From positions 87,246 through 151,245 of the forward strand of contig NZ_JABBJN010000009.1 in NCBI RefSeq assembly GCF_012928505.1: a stretch of DNA of 64,000 bases, in the 5' to 3' direction. This document shows, one piece after another, positions 29,097-37,253 of this stretch. The position numbers were made by a program, and so were the translations under genes. Source of the stretch: Achromobacter sp. Bel (lineage in GTDB: Bacteria; Pseudomonadota; Gammaproteobacteria; Burkholderiales; Burkholderiaceae_B). Numbering within the stretch: the stretch's first letter is position 1; each line of letters starts with the position of its first letter. The notes below the pieces were generated by a model that saw nothing but the letters and a program-made list of their open reading frames with translations, made no database searches and was not told where the DNA came from.

Positions 29097-29870
29097 ATGC
29101 CCAATTTTTCCATGCGCGATTCCGAGAACCGCCACCGAAGCATCTACCTGCTGCCCAACGCATTCACCACTGCGGCGTTGTTCGCGGGGTTCTATGCCGT
29201 GGTGCAGGCCATGAACGATCGCTTCGAAGTCGCCGCCATCGCCATTTTCGTGGCCATGGTGCTGGACGGCATGGATGGCCGGGTCGCCCGGTTGACCAAT
29301 ACGCAGTCCGCCTTCGGCGAACAATACGACTCGCTGTCGGACATGACGTCCTTCGGCGTGGCGCCCGCGCTGGTCATGTACGAGTGGATCCTGAACGACC
29401 TGGGCCGCTGGGGCTGGCTTGCGGCATTCGTCTACGTGGCCGGGGCCGCGCTGCGCCTGGCGCGCTTCAACACCAACATCGCCGTCGTCGACAAGCGCTA
29501 TTTCCAGGGCCTGCCCAGCCCGGCCGCGGCCGCGCTGGTGGCGGGTTTCGTCTGGCTGGCCGTGGACAACAAGTTGCCCATCCATGACAGCCTGATGGCC
29601 TGGGTGGCGTTCACGCTGACCATGTACGCCGGCATCACGATGGTGTCGAACGCGCCGTTCTTCAGCGGCAAGAGCTTTGCGCTGGGCCGTAGCGTGCCGT
29701 TCTGGGGCATCTTGCTGGTGGTGGCCGTGTTCGTGTTCGTGTCCAGCGATCCCCCGGTCGTGCTGTTCGGCCTGTTCGTTTTGTATGGACTGTCGGGCTG
29801 GGTGATGTGGGGCTGGCGCTGGAACAAGGCGCGCCGCCTGACGCAAGAACGCCGCGGCCAATCTTCCTGA
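29097..29870 (+). CDS. pssA: CDP-diacylglycerol-serine O-phosphatidyltransferase
   Basis: A 257-residue membrane enzyme that makes phosphatidylserine, the precursor of phosphatidylethanolamine. The CDP-alcohol phosphotransferase motif DG-x2-AR-x8-G-x3-D-x3-D is complete: D60, G61, A64, R65, G74, D78, D82. About eight hydrophobic segments span the protein. Position right after ilvIHC is common in Burkholderiales. An 18-bp terminator stem follows. Confidence 0.94.
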   Translation: MPNFSMRDSENRHRSIYLLPNAFTTAALFAGFYAVVQAMNDRFEVAAIAIFVAMVLDGMDGRVARLTNTQSAFGEQYDSLSDMTSFGVAPALVMYEWILNDLGRWGWLAAFVYVAGAALRLARFNTNIAVVDKRYFQGLPSPAAAALVAGFVWLAVDNKLPIHDSLMAWVAFTLTMYAGITMVSNAPFFSGKSFALGRSVPFWGILLVVAVFVFVSSDPPVVLFGLFVLYGLSGWVMWGWRWNKARRLTQERRGQSS

Positions 29871-29889
29871 TCACGCCGCCCTGCAAGGC

Positions 29890-29932
29890 AAAATACAAAA
29901 CCCGCCGGATCATCGGCGGGTTTTGTATTTTT
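29890..29932. terminator. bidirectional intrinsic terminator between pssA and a lipoprotein gene
   Basis: An 18-bp perfect stem (29890-29907 with 29914-29931) with a core ACCCGCCG/CGGCGGGT, A-rich on one arm and T-rich on the other. It lies between converging genes and works for both strands. Confidence 0.95.
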
Positions 29933-29945
29933 GGGAGAGGGGGCG

Positions 29946-30464
29946 TCAGCGCCACATGAACTTCTCGTCGTCGTACATGGGGTCGGGCCCGGGGTGGAAG
30001 TGCGTCAGCTTGCTGCCGTCGCGGCTCATGTAGACGTACATCAGCGAATTCCAGACGCCGTTCTCTTTATAACGGTACGACCACACGACTTCGCGCTTCT
30101 CGCCCAGGCCGGTTTCCTCGATGCGGGCGGGCGGGCCGAATTCGCAGCGCACCCGGTCGGGGCCCCAGTCGCCGGTTTCCAGTACCTTGAAGTGGGCGTC
30201 GGTCAGCAGGGGCAGCACTTGCCCCACGCGGCCGTCGGTGCCGACGTTGGTGCCCCAGGCATACTGGCCCATCGGCTGTTGCGTCCAGATGACGCGGCGC
30301 CCGCCGCCGGCCTGCGGACATTCGAAATTGGGCTGGCCGAATTGGGTCAGCACCTCGCCGTAGGGCGTTCCGGGCGGTACCTGGGCCAAGTTGGCGCACG
30401 CGGCAAGCCCGGTCAGGGCCAGCGAGGCGAGTGCGATGCGGGCACCGCTGTAATATTTAGACAT
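29946..30464 (-). CDS. SmpA/OmlA-like outer-membrane lipoprotein
   Basis: A 172-residue protein. The ATG at 30464 is chosen because GAGGAG lies 8 nt upstream and a lipoprotein signal peptide begins there (ALASLALTGLAAC, lipobox LAAC). The mature part starts ANLAQVPPGTPYGEVLTQFGQP, which resembles the BamE/SmpA fold start, followed by a beta-rich C-terminus with HFHPGPDP. Probably an envelope lipoprotein of unknown function. Confidence 0.8.
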   Translation of the reverse strand: MSKYYSGARIALASLALTGLAACANLAQVPPGTPYGEVLTQFGQPNFECPQAGGGRRVIWTQQPMGQYAWGTNVGTDGRVGQVLPLLTDAHFKVLETGDWGPDRVRCEFGPPARIEETGLGEKREVVWSYRYKENGVWNSLMYVYMSRDGSKLTHFHPGPDPMYDDEKFMWR

Positions 30465-30554
30465 AATTTTGCTCCTCTGGGGCGTCGGCCGGGCGGTTGC
30501 CGGCCTCGGCCGGCGGGGACGAAACCGTCTCTGGGGTAATTCTAGCGAATCAGC

Positions 30555-30560
30555 TATAAT
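30555..30560 (+). promoter_or_regulatory. -10 element of the rpsO-pnp promoter
   Basis: A perfect TATAAT stands alone in GC-rich surroundings, 240 bp before rpsO. The region 17-18 bp upstream (TGGGGT) is a poor -35. It implies a roughly 230-nt 5' leader, a size in which autoregulatory S15-binding structures occur in other bacteria. Confidence 0.55.
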
Positions 30561-30799
30561 CATCGAGCTTTATCAAGTGTATTGATTTTGCAAGATGCTT
30601 TGCGCCGGCAATCCGGCTGCAGGGTGGCTCCAAAAAGCGGGCCCGGGTTCCAGGCGAATCCGTGTGCTGTAGGAGGCACTTTCGCAGCTATTGAAGCAGC
30701 AGTGAGAAAGCAAAAACGCTTATCGCCGGGATTTACGCAAATTTTTTCCAAACCACGTCAGGGCACCTCGGCCCTGTCGCATGTCCGAAGAGGTCATCA

Positions 30800-31069
30800 A
30801 TGTCTGTAGCTGACATCAAGAAATCCGATATCGTTGCGCAGTTCCAACGCGCTCAAGGCGATACCGGCTCCCCCGAAGTTCAGGTGGCTCTGCTCACCGC
30901 CCGTATCAACGAACTGACTGGTCACTTCAAAGAACACATGAAGGACCATCACTCGCGCCGCGGTCTGCTGCGTATGGTCAGCCGTCGCCGCAAGCTGCTC
31001 GACTATCTCAAGGGCCGCAATCCCGATTCGTACCGCGCTCTGATCGAAAAACTCGGTCTGCGTAAGTGA
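30800..31069 (+). CDS. rpsO: 30S ribosomal protein S15
   Basis: An 89-residue S15 that binds 16S rRNA early in 30S assembly. The family signature [24 protein letters not shown] and the C-terminal [12 protein letters not shown] are intact. GAAGAGG precedes the ATG. It is followed by a hairpin and pnp, the canonical rpsO-pnp order. Confidence 0.98.
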   Translation: MSVADIKKSDIVAQFQRAQGDTGSPEVQVALLTARINELTGHFKEHMKDHHSRRGLLRMVSRRRKLLDYLKGRNPDSYRALIEKLGLRK

Positions 31070-31098
31070 TCGACGGGGCTGGCTCCCCATGACGCAAT

Positions 31099-31142
31099 AA
31101 CCGTGGTCGGTGCGACGTATTGTCGCGACGGCCACGGTTTTT
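31099..31142 (+). terminator. rpsO-pnp intergenic hairpin (terminator / RNase III-type processing site)
   Basis: AACCGTGG pairs with CCACGGTT at the base (31099-31106 with 31132-31139), an inner GCGAC/GTCGC stem extends it, and TTTTT follows. In E. coli the equivalent hairpin before pnp is cut by RNase III and lets PNPase regulate its own mRNA; that role is inferred here from position and shape. Confidence 0.8.
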
Positions 31143-31163
31143 CATTTGTAAGGAATAATCGTC

Positions 31164-33329
31164 ATGTTCAACAAAGTGACAAAATCGTTCCAATACGGCC
31201 AGCATACGGTCGTCCTGGAAACTGGCGAAATCGCTCGCCAGGCCTCCGGCGCCGTTGTGGTGTCGATCGAGGACACCGTCGTCCTGGCCACCGTCGTGGC
31301 TTCCAAGAAGGCCAAGCCGGGTCAAACGTTTTTCCCGCTGACCGTCGACTACATCGAGAAGACCTACGCTGCCGGCCGTATTCCGGGTGGGTTCTTCAAG
31401 CGTGAAGGCAAGCCGTCCGAAAAGGAAACGCTGACCTCGCGCCTGATCGACCGTCCGCTGCGTCCGCTGTTCCCCGAAGACTTCTACAACGAAGTCCAAG
31501 TGGTCATCCACACGCTGTCGGTCAATCCCGAAATCGATCCCGACATCGCCGCCATGATCGGCGCCTCGGCCGCGCTGGCCATTTCGGGCATCCCGTTCTC
31601 GGGCCCGATCGGCGCTGCACGCGTGGGTTACATCGATGGTCAATACACCATCAACCCGACCGCCTCGGACCTGAAGTCGTCGAAGCTGAACCTGGTTGTC
31701 GCCGGTACGGAAAACGCCGTGCTGATGGTCGAATCGGAAGCCCAAGAGCTGTCCGAGGAAGTCATGTTGGGCGGCGTGGTCTATGGCCACCAGCAAATGC
31801 AGACCGTCATCAACGCCATTCACGAACTGGTGAAGGACGCTGGCAAGCCCGATTGGGATTGGCAAGCGCCGGCCAAGGACCAAGCCCTGATCGCCGCCGT
31901 GACGTCGGCCGCCCAGGAAGGCCTGAACGCCGCCTACCAGATCCGCGAAAAGCAAGCTCGCACCGCCAAGCTGCGCGAAGTGTCGGCCGACGTGTCGGCC
32001 AAGCTGGCTGCCGCGGCCGCTGAAAAGGGCGAGTCCGCGCCTGACGCCGTCACCGTCGACAACATCATGTTCTCGCTGGAATCGGCCATCGTCCGCGGCC
32101 AGATCCTGAACGGCGAACCGCGTATCGACGGTCGCGACACCCGCACCGTGCGCCCCATCAGCGTGCGTCTGGGCGTGCTGCCCCGCGCACACGGCAGCGC
32201 GCTGTTCACCCGTGGTGAAACGCAAGCGCTGGTCGTGGCCACGCTGGGCACGAAGCAAGACGAACAGATCATCGACGCGCTCATGGGCGAGTACCGCGAC
32301 CGTTTCATGATGCACTACAACATGCCTCCGTTCGCCACCGGCGAAACGGGCCGCATCGGTGTGCCCAAGCGCCGCGAAATCGGCCACGGCCGTCTGGCCA
32401 AGCGTTCGCTGATCCCGCTGCTGCCGGCGCCTGAAGACTTCCAGTACACGATCCGCATCGTGTCGGAAATCACCGAGTCCAACGGCTCGTCGTCGATGGC
32501 TTCGGTCTGCGGCGGCTCGCTGGCCATGATGGACGCCGGCGTGCCGGTCAAGGATCACGTGGCGGGTGTTGCCATGGGCCTGATCCTGGACGGCGGCAAG
32601 TTCGCTGTTCTGACGGACATCCTGGGCGACGAAGATCACCTGGGCGACATGGACTTCAAGGTCGCGGGCACCGAAAACGGCGTCACCGCACTGCAGATGG
32701 ACATCAAGATCCAGGGCATCACGAAGGAAATCATGCAAGTGGCGCTGGCGCAAGCCCGCGAAGGCCGCCTGCACATCCTGACCAAGATGAAGGAAGCGCT
32801 GGACGGTTCGCGCGGTGAGCTCTCGGCTTTCGCCCCGCGCATGCTGACCATCAAGATCAATCCCGAGAAGATCCGCGACGTGATCGGCAAGGGCGGCGCC
32901 ACCATCCGCGCGCTGACCGAAGAAACCGGCACGCAGATCGACATCTCCGACGACGGCACGATCGTGATCGCCAGCGTCGACGAAGCGCAGGCCAAAGAAG
33001 CCCAGCGCCGCATCGTCGAACTGACCGCCGACGTCGAAGTGGGCCAGATCTACGAAGGCTCGGTCCTGCGTCTGCTGGACTTCGGCGCCATCGTGCAAGT
33101 GCTGCCGGGCCGCGACGGCCTGCTGCACATCTCGGAAATCGCCAACTACCGCATCGCGAACATCAACGATGTGCTGAAGGTCGGCCAGCAAGTCCGCGTC
33201 AAGGTCATCGAGGCCGACGACAAGGGCCGCCTGCGCCTGTCCATCAAGGCGATCGGTGGCATCGAAGCGCAGCAACCCGCTGCTGCCGCGACCGAAGCTG
33301 CCCCCCAATCGGAACCGCAAGCTGAATAA
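31164..33329 (+). CDS. pnp: polyribonucleotide nucleotidyltransferase (PNPase)
   Basis: A 721-residue 3'-5' phosphorolytic exoribonuclease and degradosome component. Two RNase PH domains (about 10-140 and 315-540; the second carries the phosphate site [16 protein letters not shown], with catalytic Asp residues in [16 protein letters not shown]), then KH (about 555-610, [12 protein letters not shown]) and S1 (about 620-690), followed by an Ala/Gln/Pro-rich tail of about 20 residues. Normal length. A terminator follows. Confidence 0.98.
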   Translation: MFNKVTKSFQYGQHTVVLETGEIARQASGAVVVSIEDTVVLATVVASKKAKPGQTFFPLTVDYIEKTYAAGRIPGGFFKREGKPSEKETLTSRLIDRPLRPLFPEDFYNEVQVVIHTLSVNPEIDPDIAAMIGASAALAISGIPFSGPIGAARVGYIDGQYTINPTASDLKSSKLNLVVAGTENAVLMVESEAQELSEEVMLGGVVYGHQQMQTVINAIHELVKDAGKPDWDWQAPAKDQALIAAVTSAAQEGLNAAYQIREKQARTAKLREVSADVSAKLAAAAAEKGESAPDAVTVDNIMFSLESAIVRGQILNGEPRIDGRDTRTVRPISVRLGVLPRAHGSALFTRGETQALVVATLGTKQDEQIIDALMGEYRDRFMMHYNMPPFATGETGRIGVPKRREIGHGRLAKRSLIPLLPAPEDFQYTIRIVSEITESNGSSSMASVCGGSLAMMDAGVPVKDHVAGVAMGLILDGGKFAVLTDILGDEDHLGDMDFKVAGTENGVTALQMDIKIQGITKEIMQVALAQAREGRLHILTKMKEALDGSRGELSAFAPRMLTIKINPEKIRDVIGKGGATIRALTEETGTQIDISDDGTIVIASVDEAQAKEAQRRIVELTADVEVGQIYEGSVLRLLDFGAIVQVLPGRDGLLHISEIANYRIANINDVLKVGQQVRVKVIEADDKGRLRLSIKAIGGIEAQQPAAAATEAAPQSEPQAE

Positions 33330-33352
33330 GCTGGCAGGCTGATTGAACGAAG

Positions 33353-33379
33353 AACGGCGCCGCAAGGCGCCGTTTTTTT
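33353..33379 (+). terminator. intrinsic terminator after pnp
   Basis: A 9-bp stem AACGGCGCC/GGCGCCGTT (33353-33361 with 33366-33374) has a GCAA tetraloop and a run of seven T residues. Confidence 0.96.
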
Positions 33380-33424
33380 ATCTGCTCCAGCCGGTTCGAC
33401 GACAAGCGAATTCTGGTCTACACT

Positions 33425-33446
33425 CAACCTACACTTAACGTTAGGT
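33425..33446 (+). promoter_or_regulatory. MerR-type operator, copy 1 (before merR)
   Basis: An imperfect palindrome with outer arms AACCTA and TAGGTT around a central TTAA lies directly before the MerR start. The first 17 bases, CAACCTACACTTAACGT, are identical to a second copy at 33910. Such dyads usually sit between the -35 and -10 of MerR-controlled promoters; TACATT at 33448 would be the -10. Confidence 0.7.
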
Positions 33447-33454
33447 TTACATTT

Positions 33455-33856
33455 ATGGCACACCCCACGACCTTGTTGCAGATCGGCGAGCTGGCCCAGC
33501 GTGCCGGCGTGAGCCACCGGTCGATTCATTACTACGAACGCATGGGCTTGTTACGGCCTGTGGAACGGGAAGGCGCGGGGTATCGTTATTACGATGATGA
33601 AGCCGTCGCACGGCTGGAGAAAATCCTGGCATTGAAGCGCCTGGGCCTAAGCCTGGACGACATTTCCCAAGTCATCGACCTGTATTTCTCGGAGCCATCC
33701 GGACTCAAGGGCAAGGAGAAAGTCCTGGAAATCCTGGAAGCGCAATTGCAATCGACCCGATCCAAGCTGGGCGAACTGCAGAAATTCGAATCCGACCTGA
33801 TGGCCAGCATCGGCCGAATGCAGAGCTTGATCCGCGAAGCGCGTCTAGAGCGGTAA
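33455..33856 (+). CDS. MerR-family transcriptional regulator
   Basis: A 133-residue regulator. An N-terminal winged HTH (LLQIGELAQRAGVSHRSIHYYERMGLL) and the MerR arm GYRYYDDEAVARLEKI are followed by a long C-terminal dimerisation coiled coil (about 80-130, with KVLEILEAQLQSTRSKLGELQKF-type heptads). There are no Cys pairs at the metal-sensing positions, so a metal ligand is unlikely. No Shine-Dalgarno precedes the ATG and the operator ends 8 bp before it, so the mRNA may be nearly leaderless. Probably autoregulated and controlling the RidA gene downstream. Confidence 0.9.
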   Translation: MAHPTTLLQIGELAQRAGVSHRSIHYYERMGLLRPVEREGAGYRYYDDEAVARLEKILALKRLGLSLDDISQVIDLYFSEPSGLKGKEKVLEILEAQLQSTRSKLGELQKFESDLMASIGRMQSLIREARLER

Positions 33857-33873
33857 CGGCAATTCCCCGGCAT

Positions 33874-33904
33874 GGAGGCGGGAGGTTTTCGCCTCCCTTT
33901 TTTT
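33874..33904 (+). terminator. intrinsic terminator after merR
   Basis: GGAGGCG pairs with CGCCTCC (33874-33880 with 33890-33896); an alternative GGGAGG/CCTCCC pairing is also possible. Seven T residues follow at once (33898-33904). It separates merR from the RidA gene, which therefore needs its own promoter. Confidence 0.85.
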
Positions 33905-33909
33905 AATCA

Positions 33910-33931
33910 CAACCTACACTTAACGTAAGGT
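33910..33931 (+). promoter_or_regulatory. MerR-type operator, copy 2 (before the RidA gene)
   Basis: It matches copy 1 at 21 of 22 positions (CAACCTACACTTAACGT, then A instead of T, then AGGT). It starts 6 nt after the merR terminator T-run and overlaps the AAGG that serves as Shine-Dalgarno for the next gene, so binding there could affect both transcription and, indirectly, the start site. Confidence 0.7.
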
Positions 33932-33935
33932 GCAT

Positions 33936-34508
33936 ATGAATAAAAAGAAGTTTGCGCTCGGCCTGTCCGCCCTTTGTCTTTGCCTTGCAACGACGCTCAC
34001 CACCGCGCTGGCTGATTCGGCGCCGATCCTGAAGGAATCATTGATGAACAACCGCACGCCCAGCATGCCTCCCTTGGCGGCAACGTCACCCTACGCCAGC
34101 TTGCATGCCGTCAACCCGCCCGGGGCGGGGATTCCCGGCGTTTCGCAAGCCGTCGTCGTGAATTCAGGACCGTTGATGTTCCTGTCGGGCCACGTGCCCA
34201 TGGACGAATCAGGATCCATTGTTTCGGGCGGCGTCGAAGCGCAGTTGGACAGGGTGTTTCACAACATGCAGGCGACCCTTCGACAGGGCGGTGCGGGATT
34301 CAAAGATGTGGTGCGTGTGACGATTTACGTGCGGGACTACCGTCCTGAAATGCTGCCCGCCCTACGCCGTGTGAGGGACAAATACATAGCGGGTGGTACG
34401 CCGGCGCCCGCCAGCGCATTGATCGGCGTGGCTGCGTTGTTTCACCCAGACGTGTTGGTGGAGGCCGACGCCGTGGCAGTCGTGCCGCCAACGGTTCAGG
34501 CCCGTTAA
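33936..34508 (+). CDS. exported RidA (YjgF/YER057c/UK114) family protein
   Basis: A 190-residue protein. The ATG at 33936 has AAGG 5 nt upstream and begins a signal peptide (MNKKKFALGLSALCLCLA, cut likely after ALA). The mature part, after a 35-residue linker, is a complete RidA domain: GPLMFLSGHVP, a central QLDRVFHNMQATLRQGG, VVRVTIYVRDYR, and the C-terminal substrate-loop region APASALIGVAALFHPDVLVEADAV. Cytosolic RidA deaminates reactive enamines and lacks a signal peptide; an exported copy is unusual. It is preceded by a MerR operator. Confidence 0.87.
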   Translation: MNKKKFALGLSALCLCLATTLTTALADSAPILKESLMNNRTPSMPPLAATSPYASLHAVNPPGAGIPGVSQAVVVNSGPLMFLSGHVPMDESGSIVSGGVEAQLDRVFHNMQATLRQGGAGFKDVVRVTIYVRDYRPEMLPALRRVRDKYIAGGTPAPASALIGVAALFHPDVLVEADAVAVVPPTVQAR

Positions 34509-34561
34509 GCACTGCCTGTTCGGGCGGTTCACTCCTCTGGACCATTTAGGAATCATTCATC

Positions 34562-35266
34562 ATGTCTCTCGCTATTCGTACGATCGACCTTGCACGCAGC
34601 GCCTTTGTCTTCATTGAGTTTCAGAACGAATGGCTGGATGCTTCCAGCCCGTTGAACGGCTTGATGCAGGATCGGCCTCAGTTTGACGCTGCGGTAGCAA
34701 ACGCCGCCATCATCCTCAAGCAGGTACGCGCCCGGGGCGGTCGTATTGTGCATGCAGGCCTGTCGCTGTTGAACGACCCCGGTTATCTCGTGTTCGGCGG
34801 CGGGTCTGCACGTGCCGGGCTACGCGCAGCCATTCCCGCTGCGGGCACCTGGGTCCAGCCGGAGCGCGTTGCCTTTCCCGAGCCCTTTACGCCCCTGCCG
34901 GGCGAGTTCCAGGTGGCAGGCAGGTCGGGGGCCAGCGTTATCGCGCATTCCAATCTGGATCCTTACCTGCGCAACAACGGGGTCGACCACCTCTACCTGT
35001 TAGGTTTCGCGCTGCACGTTTGCGTGGAATCCACCCTGCGCCAAGCGCACGATCTGGGATATGAAGTGAGCATCGTCAGTGACGCCGCGCCGGCGTTCAC
35101 GGCGGCGCAGCGAGACCATGTGCTGCAGCACGTCGTGCACCACTTCGGTAGCGCCTTGAGCAGTGCCTGCGTGCTGGAACAACTGGTCCAATCAACGGCC
35201 TGCAGAATGGATGATGGGACGGGGTCGTTTGCTGTAAAGTCTTGCGCAAGACGGGGAGACGGATGA
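34562..35266 (+). CDS. isochorismatase-like cysteine hydrolase family protein
   Basis: A 234-residue protein with the isochorismatase-like fold. The nucleophile C154 is in LLGFALHVCVESTLRQAHD, the expected place. The usual first acidic residue (Asp in IDxQ) is Glu here (E19 in VFIEFQNEW), and the usual Lys position appears as R121 in GRSGASVIAHSNLD. Family members include amidases, nicotinamidases and RutB. It lies 53 bp after the exported RidA gene; a RidA/isochorismatase-like pairing also occurs in the Rut pyrimidine pathway (RutC/RutB), but this pair is not Rut. Confidence 0.85.
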   Translation: MSLAIRTIDLARSAFVFIEFQNEWLDASSPLNGLMQDRPQFDAAVANAAIILKQVRARGGRIVHAGLSLLNDPGYLVFGGGSARAGLRAAIPAAGTWVQPERVAFPEPFTPLPGEFQVAGRSGASVIAHSNLDPYLRNNGVDHLYLLGFALHVCVESTLRQAHDLGYEVSIVSDAAPAFTAAQRDHVLQHVVHHFGSALSSACVLEQLVQSTACRMDDGTGSFAVKSCARRGDG

Positions 35267-35273
35267 GAGGACC

Positions 35274-35999
35274 ATGAGGGGATGGCCTGGGGGCGCGACC
35301 GCCGCGGTGCTGCTTGCCGTGCTGCTGGCCGGCTGCACGAGCAGCCCTGGCCCGGGCCAGCGCGGCCCGAATAGCGAAGGCATGTCCGCCGACCAATTCG
35401 GGCAGACCGACTTCAACCGCACCGTCACCCTGGAAGTCCGCGACAACCTGACAAGCCTGTATTCGCTGCTGGACAAGCTCTACCGCCGCAATCCCCGCGA
35501 ATGGCGCAAGACCGGCGCCGCGGACCAGAAGGCGGCCGTGAACGGCGTCAAGCACGCCATCGAAGTCCGCATCCCGCCCAGCGACCTGGCCGGCCTGCGC
35601 GATATCCAGATCCTGGCCGTGTCGCTGGACCCCAACTACTCGGGCGACCGCGTCGGCGCCTTCATCTACGGGCTGGCCGACACCATCATCGCGGCCCATA
35701 ACGGCAAGACCCGGCTGTATGCCACTGACGCGCTGGACGGCCAGCGGGTCTACAATGCCGCACGGAATGTCGAGGCCGCCGCCTGGTTGCTGGCGTCGCG
35801 CCGCAACAATCAAGGCGAGCTGCTGTTGCTGGCCAATGAAATGTCTCCCAACGCCACGAACCTGAGCTTCGAGCGCGAGTTCGGCGCCATCATCGGCCGG
35901 CTGGACTTGATCGCCAATCTGCTCGGCGAGAATTCGCGGCGCATCGGGATCAACTATGCGCAAGGCCTGCTGCTGTTCAATTTCCTGCCTGTGCGCTAA
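35274..35999 (+). CDS. putative lipoprotein, unknown function
   Basis: A 241-residue protein with a lipoprotein signal peptide (AAVLLAVLLAGC, lipobox LAGC) after a short basic start. The mature domain is mainly helical: LTSLYSLLDKLYRRNPREW, a central SLDPNYSGDRVGAFIYGLADTI, and the C-terminal GINYAQGLLLFNFLP. I recall similar lipoproteins in other Burkholderiales but no function. It starts 8 nt after the hydrolase and is followed by the threonine dehydratase gene. Confidence 0.75.
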   Translation: MRGWPGGATAAVLLAVLLAGCTSSPGPGQRGPNSEGMSADQFGQTDFNRTVTLEVRDNLTSLYSLLDKLYRRNPREWRKTGAADQKAAVNGVKHAIEVRIPPSDLAGLRDIQILAVSLDPNYSGDRVGAFIYGLADTIIAAHNGKTRLYATDALDGQRVYNAARNVEAAAWLLASRRNNQGELLLLANEMSPNATNLSFEREFGAIIGRLDLIANLLGENSRRIGINYAQGLLLFNFLPVR

Positions 36000-36014
36000 C
36001 CGGATCTACCCATC

Positions 36015-37232
36015 GTGATCGATATCGCCTCTATCCAGACCGCCCGCGAAAACTTGCGCGGCCAGGTGCTGAAGACCCCGTTTACCCTGTCGCGCACGCT
36101 GTCCGACATCTTCGGCGCCGAGATCTGGCTGAAATTCGAGAACCTGCAATTCACGGCGTCGTTCAAGGAGCGCGGCGCGTTGAACCGCATGCTGACCCTG
36201 TCCGATGAAGAGCGTGCCAAGGGCGTGATCGCGGTGTCGGCCGGCAACCATGCCCAAGGCGTGGCCTACCACGCACAGCGGATGGGCGTGCCGGCCGTGA
36301 TCGTGATGCCACGCTTCACGCCCACGGTCAAAGTGGCCAACACGCGCCGTTTCGGCGCCGAGGTCGTGCTGGCGGGCGATACCTTCGACGATGCCAAGGC
36401 CCACGGCTACGAGTTGGCGCAAGCCCGCGGGCTGATCATGATCCATCCCTATGACGACGAAGCCGTCATTTCGGGGCAGGGCACCGTGGCGCTGGAGATG
36501 CTGGAAGACCAGCCCCAGCTGGATACGCTGGTCATCGCCATCGGCGGGGGCGGCCTGATCTCGGGGATCGCCACGGCTGCCAAGGCCTTGAAGCCCGGCA
36601 TCGAAATCGTGGGCGTGCAGACCGAGCGCTTCCCGTCGATGTACGCCGCCGTCAAGGGCGTGTCCATGCCTCAGGGGCAGTACACCATTGCCGAAGGCAT
36701 CGCCGTGAAGTCGCCGGGCGCGTTGACCCAGCCCATCGTCAGCCAACTGGTCGACCGGATCGAACTGGTTAGCGAAAGCGATATCGAGCACGCCATCGTC
36801 GTGCTGCTGGAAATCGAGAAGACGGTGGTGGAAGGGGCCGGCGCCGCGGGTTTGGCCGCGCTGCTGCGCGCGCAGGAAGCGGGCAGCGACCGCTTCAAGG
36901 GCAAGCGCATCGGACTGGTGCTGACGGGCGGCAACATCGACCCCTTGATGCTGGGCGAACTGATCGAACGCGGCATGGTGCGCGCCGGGCGCCTGGCACG
37001 CATCCGCGTGGACCTGCGCGACCTGCCGGGCGCACTGGCGCACGCCACCAAGCTGATCGCCGACGCCCAGGCCAACATTACGGAAGTGCATCATCAGCGC
37101 GCGTTCACCTCATTGCCGGTGCGCAATGTCGAGGTCGATTTCGTGTTGCAGACGCGCGGTCCCGATCACATCCTGGAAGTGATCGACATTTTGAATGCTG
37201 CCGGGTTTGCGGCCAGCAATCACGATCACTAG
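36015..37232 (+). CDS. ilvA: threonine ammonia-lyase (threonine dehydratase), short form with ACT-like C-terminus
   Basis: A 405-residue PLP enzyme converting threonine to 2-oxobutyrate for isoleucine synthesis or threonine breakdown. K51 in TASFKERGALN is the PLP Lys, and GGGGLISGIATA is the phosphate-binding loop. The C-terminal 80 residues (ARIRVDLRDLPGALAHATKLI) form one ACT-like domain, so this is the about-400-residue type rather than the two-ACT E. coli IlvA. It starts with GTG. Whether it is biosynthetic or catabolic cannot be decided from sequence; the ilvIHC operon is 7 kb upstream. Confidence 0.92.
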   Translation: MIDIASIQTARENLRGQVLKTPFTLSRTLSDIFGAEIWLKFENLQFTASFKERGALNRMLTLSDEERAKGVIAVSAGNHAQGVAYHAQRMGVPAVIVMPRFTPTVKVANTRRFGAEVVLAGDTFDDAKAHGYELAQARGLIMIHPYDDEAVISGQGTVALEMLEDQPQLDTLVIAIGGGGLISGIATAAKALKPGIEIVGVQTERFPSMYAAVKGVSMPQGQYTIAEGIAVKSPGALTQPIVSQLVDRIELVSESDIEHAIVVLLEIEKTVVEGAGAAGLAALLRAQEAGSDRFKGKRIGLVLTGGNIDPLMLGELIERGMVRAGRLARIRVDLRDLPGALAHATKLIADAQANITEVHHQRAFTSLPVRNVEVDFVLQTRGPDHILEVIDILNAAGFAASNHDH

Positions 37233-37253
37233 GAACGGCGGCTAGCCGGGCGA

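Noticed and set aside
31008..33365. 785-residue minus-strand frame antisense to pnp
   Set aside because: It is a shadow of high-GC codons of pnp: His/Arg/Gly/Asp-biased composition, no family motifs, no ribosome-binding site.
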